The position numbers and the translations under genes are program-made. Below, in pieces: positions 7,353 through 14,005 of a DNA stretch of 14,830 bases. Source of the stretch: Candidatus Zipacnadia bacterium (lineage in GTDB: Bacteria; Armatimonadota; UBA5377; JALGUK01). The notes below the pieces were generated by a model, which saw nothing but the letters and a program-made list of their open reading frames with translations, was not told the origin of the DNA and ran no database searches. Every line of letters begins with the position of its first letter. Position 1 is the first letter of the stretch. Location: assembly GCA_029820875.1 (NCBI GenBank), contig JALGUK010000024.1, positions 1-14,830 of the forward strand, read 5' to 3'.

Positions 7353-7361
7353 CGCGTCAGG
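7348..7361. repeat. 14-bp perfect palindrome spanning the response-regulator stop codon
   Basis: CCTGACGCGTCAGG is a perfect palindrome that includes the TGA stop at 7350-7352. It lies in the 19-base gap and gene end between two convergent genes. As RNA it would give a 5-bp stem with a CGCG tetraloop. There is no T-run on either side, so its role as a bidirectional terminator is doubtful. Confidence 0.4.
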
Positions 7362-7371
7362 CCCCCTCAAC

Positions 7372-7974
7372 TCAGTTAACATCCCACAGGTTGTTTGGTG
7401 CAACTGTTCCCTCAGGCCGGTACCACTTCACGTGGCCATCTATGAAGTCGAAGTTGGCACCGTCGTTGTGCCGCGCCTGGACCTTCATCAGAGGATCGTG
7501 CAGGGCCGGATCGAATGTGTTTGGGTCTACGGCCACCGGTGCTCCACCGGTCTCTGCCAGAAGGATTGTGCTCGCGGTGTCGTATATGCCCGCCGAACTG
7601 CGCCCGCTGGCGCTCAGGTTCATTCCATACGAGCCATACGTGGGGAAACTCCCGGGGATATCGGTATGCGAGCGGCACCGGTGGACTGCAGTATTGTGAA
7701 CATACGGTTCGATGAGCAATCGCCAGCAGTCGTACCAATCTCCACGCCCCTGACCCGTGTCAATGAACGCAAAAGGGAAGTAGCCGTCAAAATCGGATGC
7801 GTACATCTTCAAGGCCATACCAAGCTGTCGCATGTTGGATGCGCAGTCCGTCTGGCGCGCCTTCTCCTGAGCGCGCGAGAAAGTCGGGAAGATGATGGAG
7901 GCGAGAATGGAAATGATGGCGATGACAACCAGTAGCTCAATAAGAGTAAATCCCCGAGTGTGTTGACCTGTCAT
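7372..7974 (-). CDS. Prepilin-like protein, DUF1559 type with H-X9-DG motif
   Basis: A 200-residue type II secretion/type IV pilin-like protein. The N terminus is a class III prepilin signal: a short basic leader ending in R7-G8, cleavage before F9, then FTLIELLVVIAIISILASI with the conserved Glu at mature position 5. The helix continues into a region rich in Q, K and R (SRAQEKARQTDC). The C-terminal part carries RHNDGANFDFIDG, in which His, nine residues and Asp-Gly fit the H-X9-DG motif of prepilins that occur in large numbers in planctomycete-, verrucomicrobial- and armatimonad-like genomes. ATG 7974 is chosen because AGGAGGG lies 7 bases upstream; a TTG two codons earlier is adjacent to that sequence and unlikely. 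It would be processed by a PilD-type peptidase at the inner membrane. Its exact role (pseudopilin, surface protein) is unknown, and it stands alone without pilus machinery. Confidence 0.92.
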   Translation of the reverse strand: MTGQHTRGFTLIELLVVIAIISILASIIFPTFSRAQEKARQTDCASNMRQLGMALKMYASDFDGYFPFAFIDTGQGRGDWYDCWRLLIEPYVHNTAVHRCRSHTDIPGSFPTYGSYGMNLSASGRSSAGIYDTASTILLAETGGAPVAVDPNTFDPALHDPLMKVQARHNDGANFDFIDGHVKWYRPEGTVAPNNLWDVN

Positions 7975-7981
7975 ACCCAAA

Positions 7982-7988
7982 CCCTCCT
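7982..7988 (-). promoter_or_regulatory. Strong ribosome binding site of the prepilin gene
   Basis: AGGAGGG on the minus strand lies 7 bases before ATG 7974 and fixes that start over the upstream TTG at 7980. Confidence 0.75.
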
Positions 7989-8056
7989 AAATTACGGCCA
8001 TCACATCGTCTATGCTACAGCCCCCTGACTACACATACTTTTCAGACGAATTCGCC

Positions 8057-8071
8057 GTTGAACTGTTCAAC
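8057..8071. promoter_or_regulatory. 15-bp perfect palindrome, candidate operator between divergent genes
   Basis: GTTGAAC-T-GTTCAAC is a perfect inverted repeat with a single central base, in the 204-base gap between the prepilin gene and the small cysteine-rich gene. A one-base loop makes an RNA hairpin unlikely, so a dimeric DNA-binding protein is the simpler reading. On the + strand TTGAAC within it could be a -35 box with a poor -10 (TAGAGA at 8081) 17 bases later. Confidence 0.45.
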
Positions 8072-8178
8072 CCCTTCACATAGAGAGAAACAACGGGAGG
8101 ACAGTTTTGCTCGCGCGGCGAATGTATGCAAGCGGTTCTTTGCATCCTCACGTCACGTGCCACGGGGAGGAGCTATAC

Positions 8179-8403
8179 ATGGCGCGAAAGTTGGTCCAGT
8201 GCGAGCATTGCGGCGGCAAGAAGGTTTGTACGGCAGCCGGGGGCAAAAGTTGCGACACCTGCCTCTTCGCCGCCGGTCGCCGCCACCGGGACTGGGCCAT
8301 AGTGCGATGTTCGTATTGCGGCGGGCGCGGGACTGTCGTCGTCGAAGTTGACGAAGAACCCGATGCGGAAACGAAAGCGGAAAAAACCGCTGGCGAGCAA
8401 TAG
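8179..8403 (+). CDS. Small zinc-knuckle protein with DnaJ-type CxxCxGxG motifs
   Basis: A 74-residue protein with the start fixed at ATG 8179 by GGGGAGGAG, which ends 6 bases upstream; the frame opens further left but the extra residues look like leader. Cysteine pairs at C8/C11, C25/C28 and C44/C47 plus C17 could bind one or two zinc ions. C8 and C44 begin CEHCGGKK and CSYCGGRG; the second is an exact CxxCxGxG, as in the DnaJ zinc-finger region. The C-terminal 20 residues are acidic then lysine-rich and probably disordered. No J domain or enzyme motif is present. It heads a rightward gene series, 117 bases before a TSUP-type membrane protein. It may be a metal-binding adaptor or chaperone accessory; the real function is unknown. 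Confidence 0.72.
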   Translation: MARKLVQCEHCGGKKVCTAAGGKSCDTCLFAAGRRHRDWAIVRCSYCGGRGTVVVEVDEEPDAETKAEKTAGEQ

Positions 8404-8405
8404 CC

Positions 8406-8463
8406 CATAACCCGTGTCCACCCGCGACCTGACGGGTTCCGCAGCCTCGCCTGGTGGGTTATG
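8406..8463 (+). promoter_or_regulatory. Two mutually exclusive hairpins between the cysteine-rich gene and the TSUP gene
   Basis: CATAACCC (8406-8413) pairs with GGGTTATG (8456-8463), eight perfect base pairs. AACCCGT (8409-8415) pairs with ACGGGTT (8432-8438), seven perfect base pairs. Both use bases 8409-8413, so only one can form at a time. This could be an alternative-fold regulatory leader for the TSUP gene or an RNA-processing or termination element. No U-run follows either stem. Confidence 0.4.
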
Positions 8464-8520
8464 TGATAAAACACGGAAAGCCGCCCGAAGTTCCCTACTC
8501 ACTATCGAAGGCCGGCGGCG

Positions 8521-8976
8521 ATGTTCAATATCCCGGATAGGACCACGCTGGAGGTTGAAGACGTGTTAAAGTCACCGAGTGAATGGTTTGCATTTGCAGG
8601 AATCGGTTTTCTCGTCGGTGTTATTTCCGGATTCTTCGGAATTGGTGGTGGGGTCATCATGGTTCCGTCGTTGGCCCTGCTCTTCGGGTGGGAGATGACG
8701 GCTGCCGCCGGTACTTCATTGGCCGCAATGGTAATGACCTCTTTCGCGGGAGCTTATAAGTCGTATCTACTGGGTCACGTGGTTTGGCCGGTCGCTGGCG
8801 TAATCGGCGCATTCTCAATCATCGGCAGTTATCTGGTCGGGGTTCCGTTGATAGATTCGATGGAAAAGTATTACTCGCAGGAGTTCCTGCGGAGGATTTT
8901 CGGCATTCTACTACTGATCGTCGCCCTGCGTATGATCGGTGTTTTCAGCTGGCTGTGGAATCAGCTCGCGCGTTGA
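8521..8976 (+). CDS. Half-size TSUP (TauE/SafE) family membrane protein
   Basis: A 151-residue hydrophobic protein. After a polar N terminus of about 20 residues comes GFLVGVISGFFGIGGGVIMVPSL (given here as the family hallmark at about 29-51), in which the glycine-rich turn between the first two helices is typical of TSUP/DUF81 proteins that move sulfite, sulfonates and other small anions. About four membrane helices can be counted (about 24-52, 55-80, 85-108, 123-147). The usual protein has about 250 residues and two such repeats. Here only the first is present, and the C terminus LRRIFGILLLIVALRMIG looks like a normal repeat end, not a break, so it probably dimerises. GAAGG 9 bases before ATG 8521 is a moderate ribosome site. 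A thioredoxin-fold gene follows 74 bases downstream. The substrate cannot be read from the sequence. Confidence 0.85.
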   Translation: MFNIPDRTTLEVEDVLKSPSEWFAFAGIGFLVGVISGFFGIGGGVIMVPSLALLFGWEMTAAAGTSLAAMVMTSFAGAYKSYLLGHVVWPVAGVIGAFSIIGSYLVGVPLIDSMEKYYSQEFLRRIFGILLLIVALRMIGVFSWLWNQLAR

Positions 8977-9050
8977 AGCAAAGCCTGCGGTCATTGTCAT
9001 AACCGCGCGGCGGCCGCCTCACTCAGTCTAAACTCGGAGGCTCGCCTGCG

Positions 9051-9317
9051 ATGATACAGATCAGGGTATTCGGCTCGGACACAGATAGGGAGCAATATCA
9101 GGTTTGCCTGAAGCGAGCCCGTTTAGCGGCTGCCCAGTTTGAGGGCAATGTTGACGTCAGCGAACATGAGGCATGGGGTGAGCTGGCCGAGGAGTTGGGT
9201 ATCGCCGGCTCGCCTGCGGTAGCTGTTGACGACGATATCATCAGCGTACGAAGCGTCCCGGCGGCGCAGTCTATCATCGCCGCTATCGAGCGCCGCCTGG
9301 TCAAGGAGACCGGCTGA
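9051..9317 (+). CDS. Small thioredoxin-fold protein lacking the CxxC motif
   Basis: An 88-residue protein with the beta-alpha-beta pattern of small thioredoxin/glutaredoxin-like proteins. The first strand IQIRVFG leads to the place where family members carry GxxCxxC, but here it reads SDTDREQYQV, with the only cysteine (C19) further along the helix. The later GIAGSPAVAVDDDIIS, with P55 as the probable cis-proline, and the final helix VPAAQSIIAAIERRL fit the fold well. Without CxxC a dithiol redox reaction is unlikely; a one-cysteine, binding or structural role is possible. GGAGG ends 10 bases before ATG 9051. It lies between a half-size TSUP transporter gene and an OPT-like transporter gene, with gaps of 74 and 126 bases, suggesting one transcription unit. 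Family placement is by pattern only. Confidence 0.65.
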   Translation: MIQIRVFGSDTDREQYQVCLKRARLAAAQFEGNVDVSEHEAWGELAEELGIAGSPAVAVDDDIISVRSVPAAQSIIAAIERRLVKETG

Positions 9318-9443
9318 GCGACCGGAGCTTCAATGTGTAAACCCAGCAGACGTTAGGGCCTGAGTTCTGCGAGGTGTCTTGCCGGTTATGCCGTCTGACC
9401 CTTCCATTTTCTCGCGATTGATTGCAAGGTGAGAAGGCGCGTT

Positions 9444-11411
9444 ATGGCGTCCCGGGAAGAGCAAGAACTTGCTGAATACCGGGAGCTGATGGAAGCTCCC
9501 GACACGTTCGTTGACGGCTTCGATTGGAAAACCGTCGTCGGGGCTCTCTTTATCGGCTTTGTGATGATGCCGGGTTCGATTTACCTGGGGCTGGTAGCAG
9601 GGCAGTCCATGGGGCCGGCGGCCGAATGGGTCACGATTATCCTCTTCACCGAAATCGCTCGCCGCTCATTTACGGTCCTCAAACGGCAGGAAATCTACAT
9701 TCTGTACTACATCGCCGGAGGCCTGGTCAGCATGATGGGCGGTATTGCGCTCTCCGGTGGAGCGTTCGCTCAATTGATTTGGAACCAATTCATGGTCCAG
9801 GCGCCCTCGGCGGCAGCGTTCAGGGACCAGATTCCACAGTGGGTCGCGCCTAATCCCACCTCGCCTGCCATCGCGCATCGGACATTTCTCCACCCCGACT
9901 GGCTCCCAGCAATACTGGTCTTGATGGCGGGCCAAATCCTCGGCCGCTTGAGCTGGTTTGGGATGGGCTACGCGCTCTTCCGAATCACCTCGGACCGCGA
10001 GCGCCTCCCGTTCCCGATGGCTCCCATCGCCGCCCAGGGCGCCACAGCCCTGGCCGAGAGCAGTGCCAAGACGGAAACATGGCGATGGCGAGTCTTCTCC
10101 ATCGGCACAATGATTGGGGTGGCTTTCGGGACAATCTACGTAGGCATCCCGACCTTGAGTGGTGTGCTGCTTGTAAAGCCCATCGCAATCCTCCCAATCC
10201 CATGGATTGATTTCACCCAAGGCACCGAGCGATTCTTGCCGGCCGCCCCCACTGGGATTACCACCAATCTCACCGATATACTTGTTGGCATGGTGCTGCC
10301 GTTCTGGATTGTGGCGGGGGGCTTCGCTGCGGCGGTCGCTACCACTGTGGCAAACCCCATCTTGTACAAGGCTAACATACTCCAGCAATGGCAGCCTGGG
10401 ATGGACACTATCCAGACGACATTCGCCAACCAGATTGATTTCTGGCTGAGCTTCACCATCGGCAGCGGGTTCGCGATTGCATTCATCGGCGGTGGACGGG
10501 TAATCAGCTCTTACCTGGCGGCGCGCGGCAAGGTCAAAAAAGCAGGCGTCGGCGATATCCCTCCCGGTCGCGGCGATATTCCTCTTTGGGCGGCGATTAT
10601 GCTGTACGTCGGTTCCACCATCGGGTACATCGCGCTTTGCATGTACCTGGTGCCGGAGTTCCCGTGGCCATTCTTCGTCTTCTACGGTTTCTTCTGGACG
10701 CCGCTGACTTCGTATGTCAACGCCCGCATGGTCGGCCTGACGGGGCAGTTCATCGGTTTCCCGATGGTGCGCGAGGCAACGTTCATCCTCAGCGGGTACA
10801 AGGGGGTCGCTATCTGGTTTGCGCCAATCCCCTTCGCCAACTACGGCGGGTATGCGCAGCGCTTCCGCGAGGTGGAGCTGACCGGGACCAAGATTACGAG
10901 TATGGTCAAGGCCGAGCTTTTGATGTTCCCGATCGCCATCTTCTGCAGCTTGCTCTTCTGGCAGTTCGTCTGGCGCCTAGCGCCCATTCCATCGGTATTG
11001 TACCCTTACGCGCAGAAGTTCTGGCACTTCCAGGCGATGCAGTCGTGGCTGTGGATCTCAGCAACTACGGAGCGTCAAGAAGTCTTCATGCAGGCGCTGA
11101 AGTGGAAGGTGATTGTCGGAGGGCTGAGTTTCGGGCTGATAAGCTACTGGGTGCTTGGAGCGCTCAGGTGGCCGGTGATGTTGGTCTACGGGTTCATCCG
11201 TGGGATGGGAACGTTCCCGCACATGTTGATCCCCCAGATGTTCGGCGCCCTGCTGGGTCGGTACTACTTCGCAAAGCGCTTCGGTGAAAAGACCTGGCGC
11301 CAGTACACTCCCGTGCTTTTGGCGGGCTTCTCCTGCGGCATGGGATTAATCGGAATGGTGGCCATCGCGGTGGCGTTGATCTCCCAGAGCATCACCCAGA
11401 TGCCGTTCTAA
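9444..11411 (+). CDS. Large polytopic membrane protein, OPT-like (DUF6784/DUF6785-type), putative transporter
   Basis: A protein of 655 residues from ATG 9444, preferred over GTG 9429 because GAGAAGG ends 6 bases before it. After an acidic cytoplasmic N terminus of about 25 residues the protein is mostly membrane helices, roughly 13 to 15 by eye, with long loops around 110-140 (Pro/Ala-rich, HRTFLHPDW) and 205-290. The first helical pair, GALFIGFVMMPGSIYLGLVAGQSMGP (motif begins near residue 32), and the aromatic, glycine-rich loops such as GYKGVAIWFAPIPFANYGGY recall the oligopeptide transporter (OPT) superfamily and the related uncharacterised families found in armatimonads and planctomycetes. 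No binding-protein or ATPase gene is next to it, fitting a secondary carrier. It ends the rightward series and converges with lptA, 72 bases away. Function as a peptide or peptide-like solute carrier is inferred from distant resemblance only. Confidence 0.75.
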   Translation: MASREEQELAEYRELMEAPDTFVDGFDWKTVVGALFIGFVMMPGSIYLGLVAGQSMGPAAEWVTIILFTEIARRSFTVLKRQEIYILYYIAGGLVSMMGGIALSGGAFAQLIWNQFMVQAPSAAAFRDQIPQWVAPNPTSPAIAHRTFLHPDWLPAILVLMAGQILGRLSWFGMGYALFRITSDRERLPFPMAPIAAQGATALAESSAKTETWRWRVFSIGTMIGVAFGTIYVGIPTLSGVLLVKPIAILPIPWIDFTQGTERFLPAAPTGITTNLTDILVGMVLPFWIVAGGFAAAVATTVANPILYKANILQQWQPGMDTIQTTFANQIDFWLSFTIGSGFAIAFIGGGRVISSYLAARGKVKKAGVGDIPPGRGDIPLWAAIMLYVGSTIGYIALCMYLVPEFPWPFFVFYGFFWTPLTSYVNARMVGLTGQFIGFPMVREATFILSGYKGVAIWFAPIPFANYGGYAQRFREVELTGTKITSMVKAELLMFPIAIFCSLLFWQFVWRLAPIPSVLYPYAQKFWHFQAMQSWLWISATTERQEVFMQALKWKVIVGGLSFGLISYWVLGALRWPVMLVYGFIRGMGTFPHMLIPQMFGALLGRYYFAKRFGEKTWRQYTPVLLAGFSCGMGLIGMVAIAVALISQSITQMPF

Positions 11412-11483
11412 GACGGGGCTGCAGCGCCGCGTGAAGCGGAACGCACGAGCGGGAAGAGGCAAGGGCGCGGCCAACTGACGCAG

Positions 11484-12365
11484 TTACGGCTGTTGCTCAG
11501 CAGGTGGAGCCTCGGGTGTGGAGACAGCCGGTGGCCGTTCGGTCTTCTCTTCGGACGGGCCTTGGGTTTGTGATGGGGGTTGGGTCTCTTCCGAGGGTTG
11601 TGCCTGCTCAGGCGGCCGGGCTTCCGAGGACACGGTTGCCTTTGGGCACTGAATGGTGCGCCCTTCCTCATCAACGGCCTTGACATTGCCGGTTATCGTG
11701 GCGACCTCGTCCTTCTCCAGATAGACTGCCTCATCTCCAGTAATCGTCCACTTGTCATGCAACACCTTAAGATTGCCGGTGGCGACTGCGCGGCCCTCGC
11801 CGTAGTAATACTCAATCTTATCGCAGGTAAGGATTGTCTTCTTCCGCCATTCCTTGTCTTTCTTACTCTCGTCCGGCTTCGGCTCGCCCTTCTTCTGGGT
11901 CTCCAACCGGATATTCCCTGTGATAACGGCGAGTTCGCGGTCGAAGTCAGCAGTCACCAGATCGCCTGTGATAGTGGTGGTCTCGTCGTTGACTATGCGG
12001 AGGTGGCCCTTCGCCTGGGCGGTGTTCTCCTTGCCATTGAAGGTCGCCTCATCGCAGAAAAGCTTAGTATCTTCCTGCGTGAACACGACATCGCCGCTCA
12101 GCCAGTGCATATCGTTCTTAAGGTCGCTTCGAGCCGGTCCCTTGCTTTGGAATTGCACCGGTTTGTACTGGCGTTTTTCCTTTTCCGTCTTGGTACCCTT
12201 GGCCGGGGCTTCCTGCGGCTGCTGCGTCTTGGCCGGGGCCGCAGACGACTCCACATCCGCCGGCGGTGAGGTCGCCTTCGGGGATTCCGCCTGGCCGTAA
12301 GCTATGAACGCCGCCGAAAGCAGCAGAAGTATGAACGCGGCCAGCGCCCGCAAGCCCTCGCTCAT
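11484..12365 (-). CDS. lptA: LptA/OstA-like periplasmic lipopolysaccharide-transport protein
   Basis: A 293-residue protein from ATG 12365; AAGAAGG lies 6 bases upstream, and the frame open to 12473 would hide the signal peptide. Residues 4-23 form a signal peptide (LRALAAFILLLLSAAFIAYG), so it is exported. A Pro/Ala/Lys linker (about 27-70) precedes the OstA beta-jellyroll repeats, seen as the recurring ITGD/ITGN/AKGH/ATGN strands, for example ITGDLVTADF, VITGNIRLE, AVATGNLKVL, TITGNVKAV. LptA bridges inner and outer membranes and passes lipopolysaccharide along its groove. The protein is longer than the roughly 185-residue enterobacterial LptA because of a charged insert (about 175-190) and a 40-residue Pro/Glu/Gln/Thr tail. 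It lies 55 bases after lptC, the usual order, but no lptB follows; the next gene converges. Confidence 0.82.
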   Translation of the reverse strand: MSEGLRALAAFILLLLSAAFIAYGQAESPKATSPPADVESSAAPAKTQQPQEAPAKGTKTEKEKRQYKPVQFQSKGPARSDLKNDMHWLSGDVVFTQEDTKLFCDEATFNGKENTAQAKGHLRIVNDETTTITGDLVTADFDRELAVITGNIRLETQKKGEPKPDESKKDKEWRKKTILTCDKIEYYYGEGRAVATGNLKVLHDKWTITGDEAVYLEKDEVATITGNVKAVDEEGRTIQCPKATVSSEARPPEQAQPSEETQPPSQTQGPSEEKTERPPAVSTPEAPPAEQQP

Positions 12366-12420
12366 GGCCCGCCTTCTTACGGGACCGCACTGTGCATCCC
12401 TGTAACCGGGCTGCAGGTGC

Positions 12421-13137
12421 TCAGGCTCCCTGTTTGGCAACGTCGAATTCTTTCTTTGCCGCCTCCGGGTCAACGATAGTCCCTCTCAGGCCGATCATAT
12501 GCACGGTTTGCGCCTTCAAGTCAATCTCTGCCCGATCGGCCACGGCTTGCGTGCTGGGTGTTGTGATGGAGACCTTGGTCGGACATTCGACGCGGTCGGT
12601 GGCCGTGTGGAATGTGAGTTTCGCGGTGCGGATAACGGCGTTCTTGTGGATGGCGACCACCGGCTCCGGGCAAACGAGGTCACGCGTGGCGCTGACCCAC
12701 TTCACCCGCTGCGTCTTGAACGCGATTCCGCGCTTGGAGATTACGCGGACATCGCCGATGACCTCGAAGTTCTTGTTGTTGAGGCTGTACCGAAACTGCT
12801 TAGCCGTCAGCCGGACTGCCTCTTGCCCCGCCTTGTCAAAGATGGTCGCTTCACCGAGGTTCTGGAATGTGGCGCGACTTTGATCGCCCGAGATCTCCAC
12901 CCTTTCGAGCATTGCCTCCCAGAGCTTATTCCCCTTCTCATCTGCACCACGCAGCCTCACAGGCCCCGTCCTAAAAAGGGGGCGCGCTTGCGCCGAAGCT
13001 CGAGGCCCTTGTACCGGCAAACCAGGCTTTTTCTCCCGCTCCGGGAGCCTTCCAGCCCACCAAACACCCAGCGCTACTAAACCGAACAGCAGGACAATTG
13101 CGCCTATTGCAGCCTGCCGCCACCTGGCCCTCATCAT
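12421..13137 (-). CDS. lptC: LptC-like lipopolysaccharide export protein
   Basis: A 238-residue protein. The start region reads GTG-ATG-ATG; I use ATG 13137, with GAGGCGG about 5 bases upstream, and ATG 13134 is equally possible. A basic N terminus is followed by one membrane helix (about 9-28, AIGAIVLLFGLVALGVWWAG) that would anchor it in the inner membrane. A Pro/Arg linker follows, then a periplasmic beta-jellyroll: repeated short strands such as AEATIFDK-like segments, LTAKQFRYSLNNKNFEVIGD and VRVISKRGIAFKTQRVKWVS match the LptC/YrbK pattern, in which LptC receives lipopolysaccharide from the LptBFG ABC transporter and hands it to LptA. It is slightly longer than enterobacterial LptC. It lies upstream of lptA on the same strand, and 126 bases downstream of a lipoprotein gene that may or may not be cotranscribed. 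Confidence 0.75.
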   Translation of the reverse strand: MMRARWRQAAIGAIVLLFGLVALGVWWAGRLPEREKKPGLPVQGPRASAQARPLFRTGPVRLRGADEKGNKLWEAMLERVEISGDQSRATFQNLGEATIFDKAGQEAVRLTAKQFRYSLNNKNFEVIGDVRVISKRGIAFKTQRVKWVSATRDLVCPEPVVAIHKNAVIRTAKLTFHTATDRVECPTKVSITTPSTQAVADRAEIDLKAQTVHMIGLRGTIVDPEAAKKEFDVAKQGA

Positions 13138-13263
13138 CACGTCCGCCTCATTGAAGCGTTGCTTCGCTACTTGTGGTTATGCCCAAAGCAGCCCCCTGGT
13201 GGCGCTGAACCACGTCGGGGACTGCTGGTGGAAGCGGTCGCAAAACCGGTGTGTATCGCTACC

Positions 13264-13890
13264 TCAAAACGGCGGTGGAGGCGGCCCTGCGGAAAGGGCA
13301 ACATCGCCCACGTCGGTCGTCTGGCCTGCCTGCACCTGCACGCCGGGCACGCTTGCCGTCAGGTCGCCGTAAGTGACAACCATCGTGTAACTGGCGGGCG
13401 GCACGTTGTAGACCATAAACGTCCCGTCCGCACGGCTCTGACTCGTGATCAGACCGAGTTGGATGTTGGCCCCCGAGACCGGCTGGGAGTTCTGGTCAAG
13501 CACACGTCCCCTCACAGCTCCGTTGCTGGCCTGCGTTACGGGGCTTATGTAGATGGTGCCCAAGTCATTGGCCGTGGCTAAGAGGGCGACAGTAGATGAA
13601 TACGTTTGGAATTGCCCGCCTGATACCGTGACAGTAATCGGTTGCTCGCCGGACGCTAAGTTCGTGATGTTGAAGGCACCGCTCTCGTCGGTCGTGCCGG
13701 TTTGCCCGTCAATCTTGACCGTCGCCCCGGCGATTGGGGTGAATGTTCCGTCAGCGACGATTATACCGGTCGCGGAAGCGGGGCCGCTCGTGCCCCCTCC
13801 GCCTCCGCAGCCTGAGAGAGTCAATGCCGCCAATGATACAACGAGTGCAGCCGCCCAAATTACACCGGTCCCGGAGCATCCGGCCTTCAC
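13264..13890 (-). CDS. Lipoprotein with two carboxypeptidase regulatory-like domains
   Basis: A 208-residue protein with a GTG start at 13890, well supported by AAGGAGG 7 bases upstream. It has a lipoprotein signal peptide: hydrophobic segment to residue 24, lipobox LSGC at 25-28 with C28 as the lipidation site, then a Gly-rich linker. Two transthyretin-like CarboxypepD_reg domains follow: about 38-115 (ATGIIVADGTFTPIAGATVK, TGTTDESGAFNITNLASGE) and about 124-198 (GAVRGRVLDQNSQPVSGANI, SRADGTFMVYNVPPASYTM). The protein ends in a run of five prolines and Phe. Such domains are small beta sandwiches used as modules in extracellular and cell-surface proteins, so it is probably attached to a membrane surface. 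It has its own promoter and follows another gene with the same kind of domains. The role is unknown. Confidence 0.85.
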   Translation of the reverse strand: MKAGCSGTGVIWAAALVVSLAALTLSGCGGGGGTSGPASATGIIVADGTFTPIAGATVKIDGQTGTTDESGAFNITNLASGEQPITVTVSGGQFQTYSSTVALLATANDLGTIYISPVTQASNGAVRGRVLDQNSQPVSGANIQLGLITSQSRADGTFMVYNVPPASYTMVVTYGDLTASVPGVQVQAGQTTDVGDVALSAGPPPPPF

Positions 13891-13956
13891 TCGAATTCCT
13901 CCTTCAAGGCTCGCGTATAAATGCGGTCCCTACTGTTCAGCGCAAAGCCGGTCGGA

Positions 13957-13985
13957 ATACTATCACAAAAGCGAACGATTTGCAA
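13957..13985 (-). promoter_or_regulatory. Sigma-70-type promoter of the lipoprotein gene
   Basis: On the minus strand TTGCAA (13985-13980), a 17-base spacer and TAGTAT (13962-13957) form a good promoter. Transcription would begin near 13950, about 60 bases before the GTG start at 13890. The -35 box shares two bases with the AAGCGCTT palindrome at 13984-13991. Confidence 0.5.
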
Positions 13986-13991
13986 GCGCTT
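13984..13991. promoter_or_regulatory. AAGCGCTT palindrome overlapping the -35 box, LacI-family-like core
   Basis: AAGCGCTT is a perfect palindrome with the central CG step typical of LacI-family operators, such as the catabolite-responsive element core. The flanks (TGC on the left, CCT on the right) match the longer consensus only partly. It overlaps the -35 end of the lipoprotein promoter, so a bound repressor would block it. The same 8-mer also occurs inside the OPT-like gene, so chance is possible. Confidence 0.25.
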
Positions 13992-14005
13992 CCTGCACAG
14001 AGGCG

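Noticed and set aside
7336..7935. Open frame of 199 codons on the + strand
   Set aside because: It is antisense to the prepilin gene, which has a clear prepilin signal and H-X9-DG motif.
8987..9006. GCGGT/ACCGC stem between the TSUP and thioredoxin-fold genes
   Set aside because: Five base pairs around a 10-base loop without a T-run is easily explained by chance.
11424..11447. Short GC-rich hairpin between the OPT-like gene and lptA
   Set aside because: The 4-bp stem CCGC/GCGG with a bulged extension has no T-run, so it is too weak to call a terminator.
11580..12269. Open frame of 229 codons on the + strand
   Set aside because: It lies entirely opposite lptA, whose signal peptide and OstA repeats make the minus strand the coding strand.
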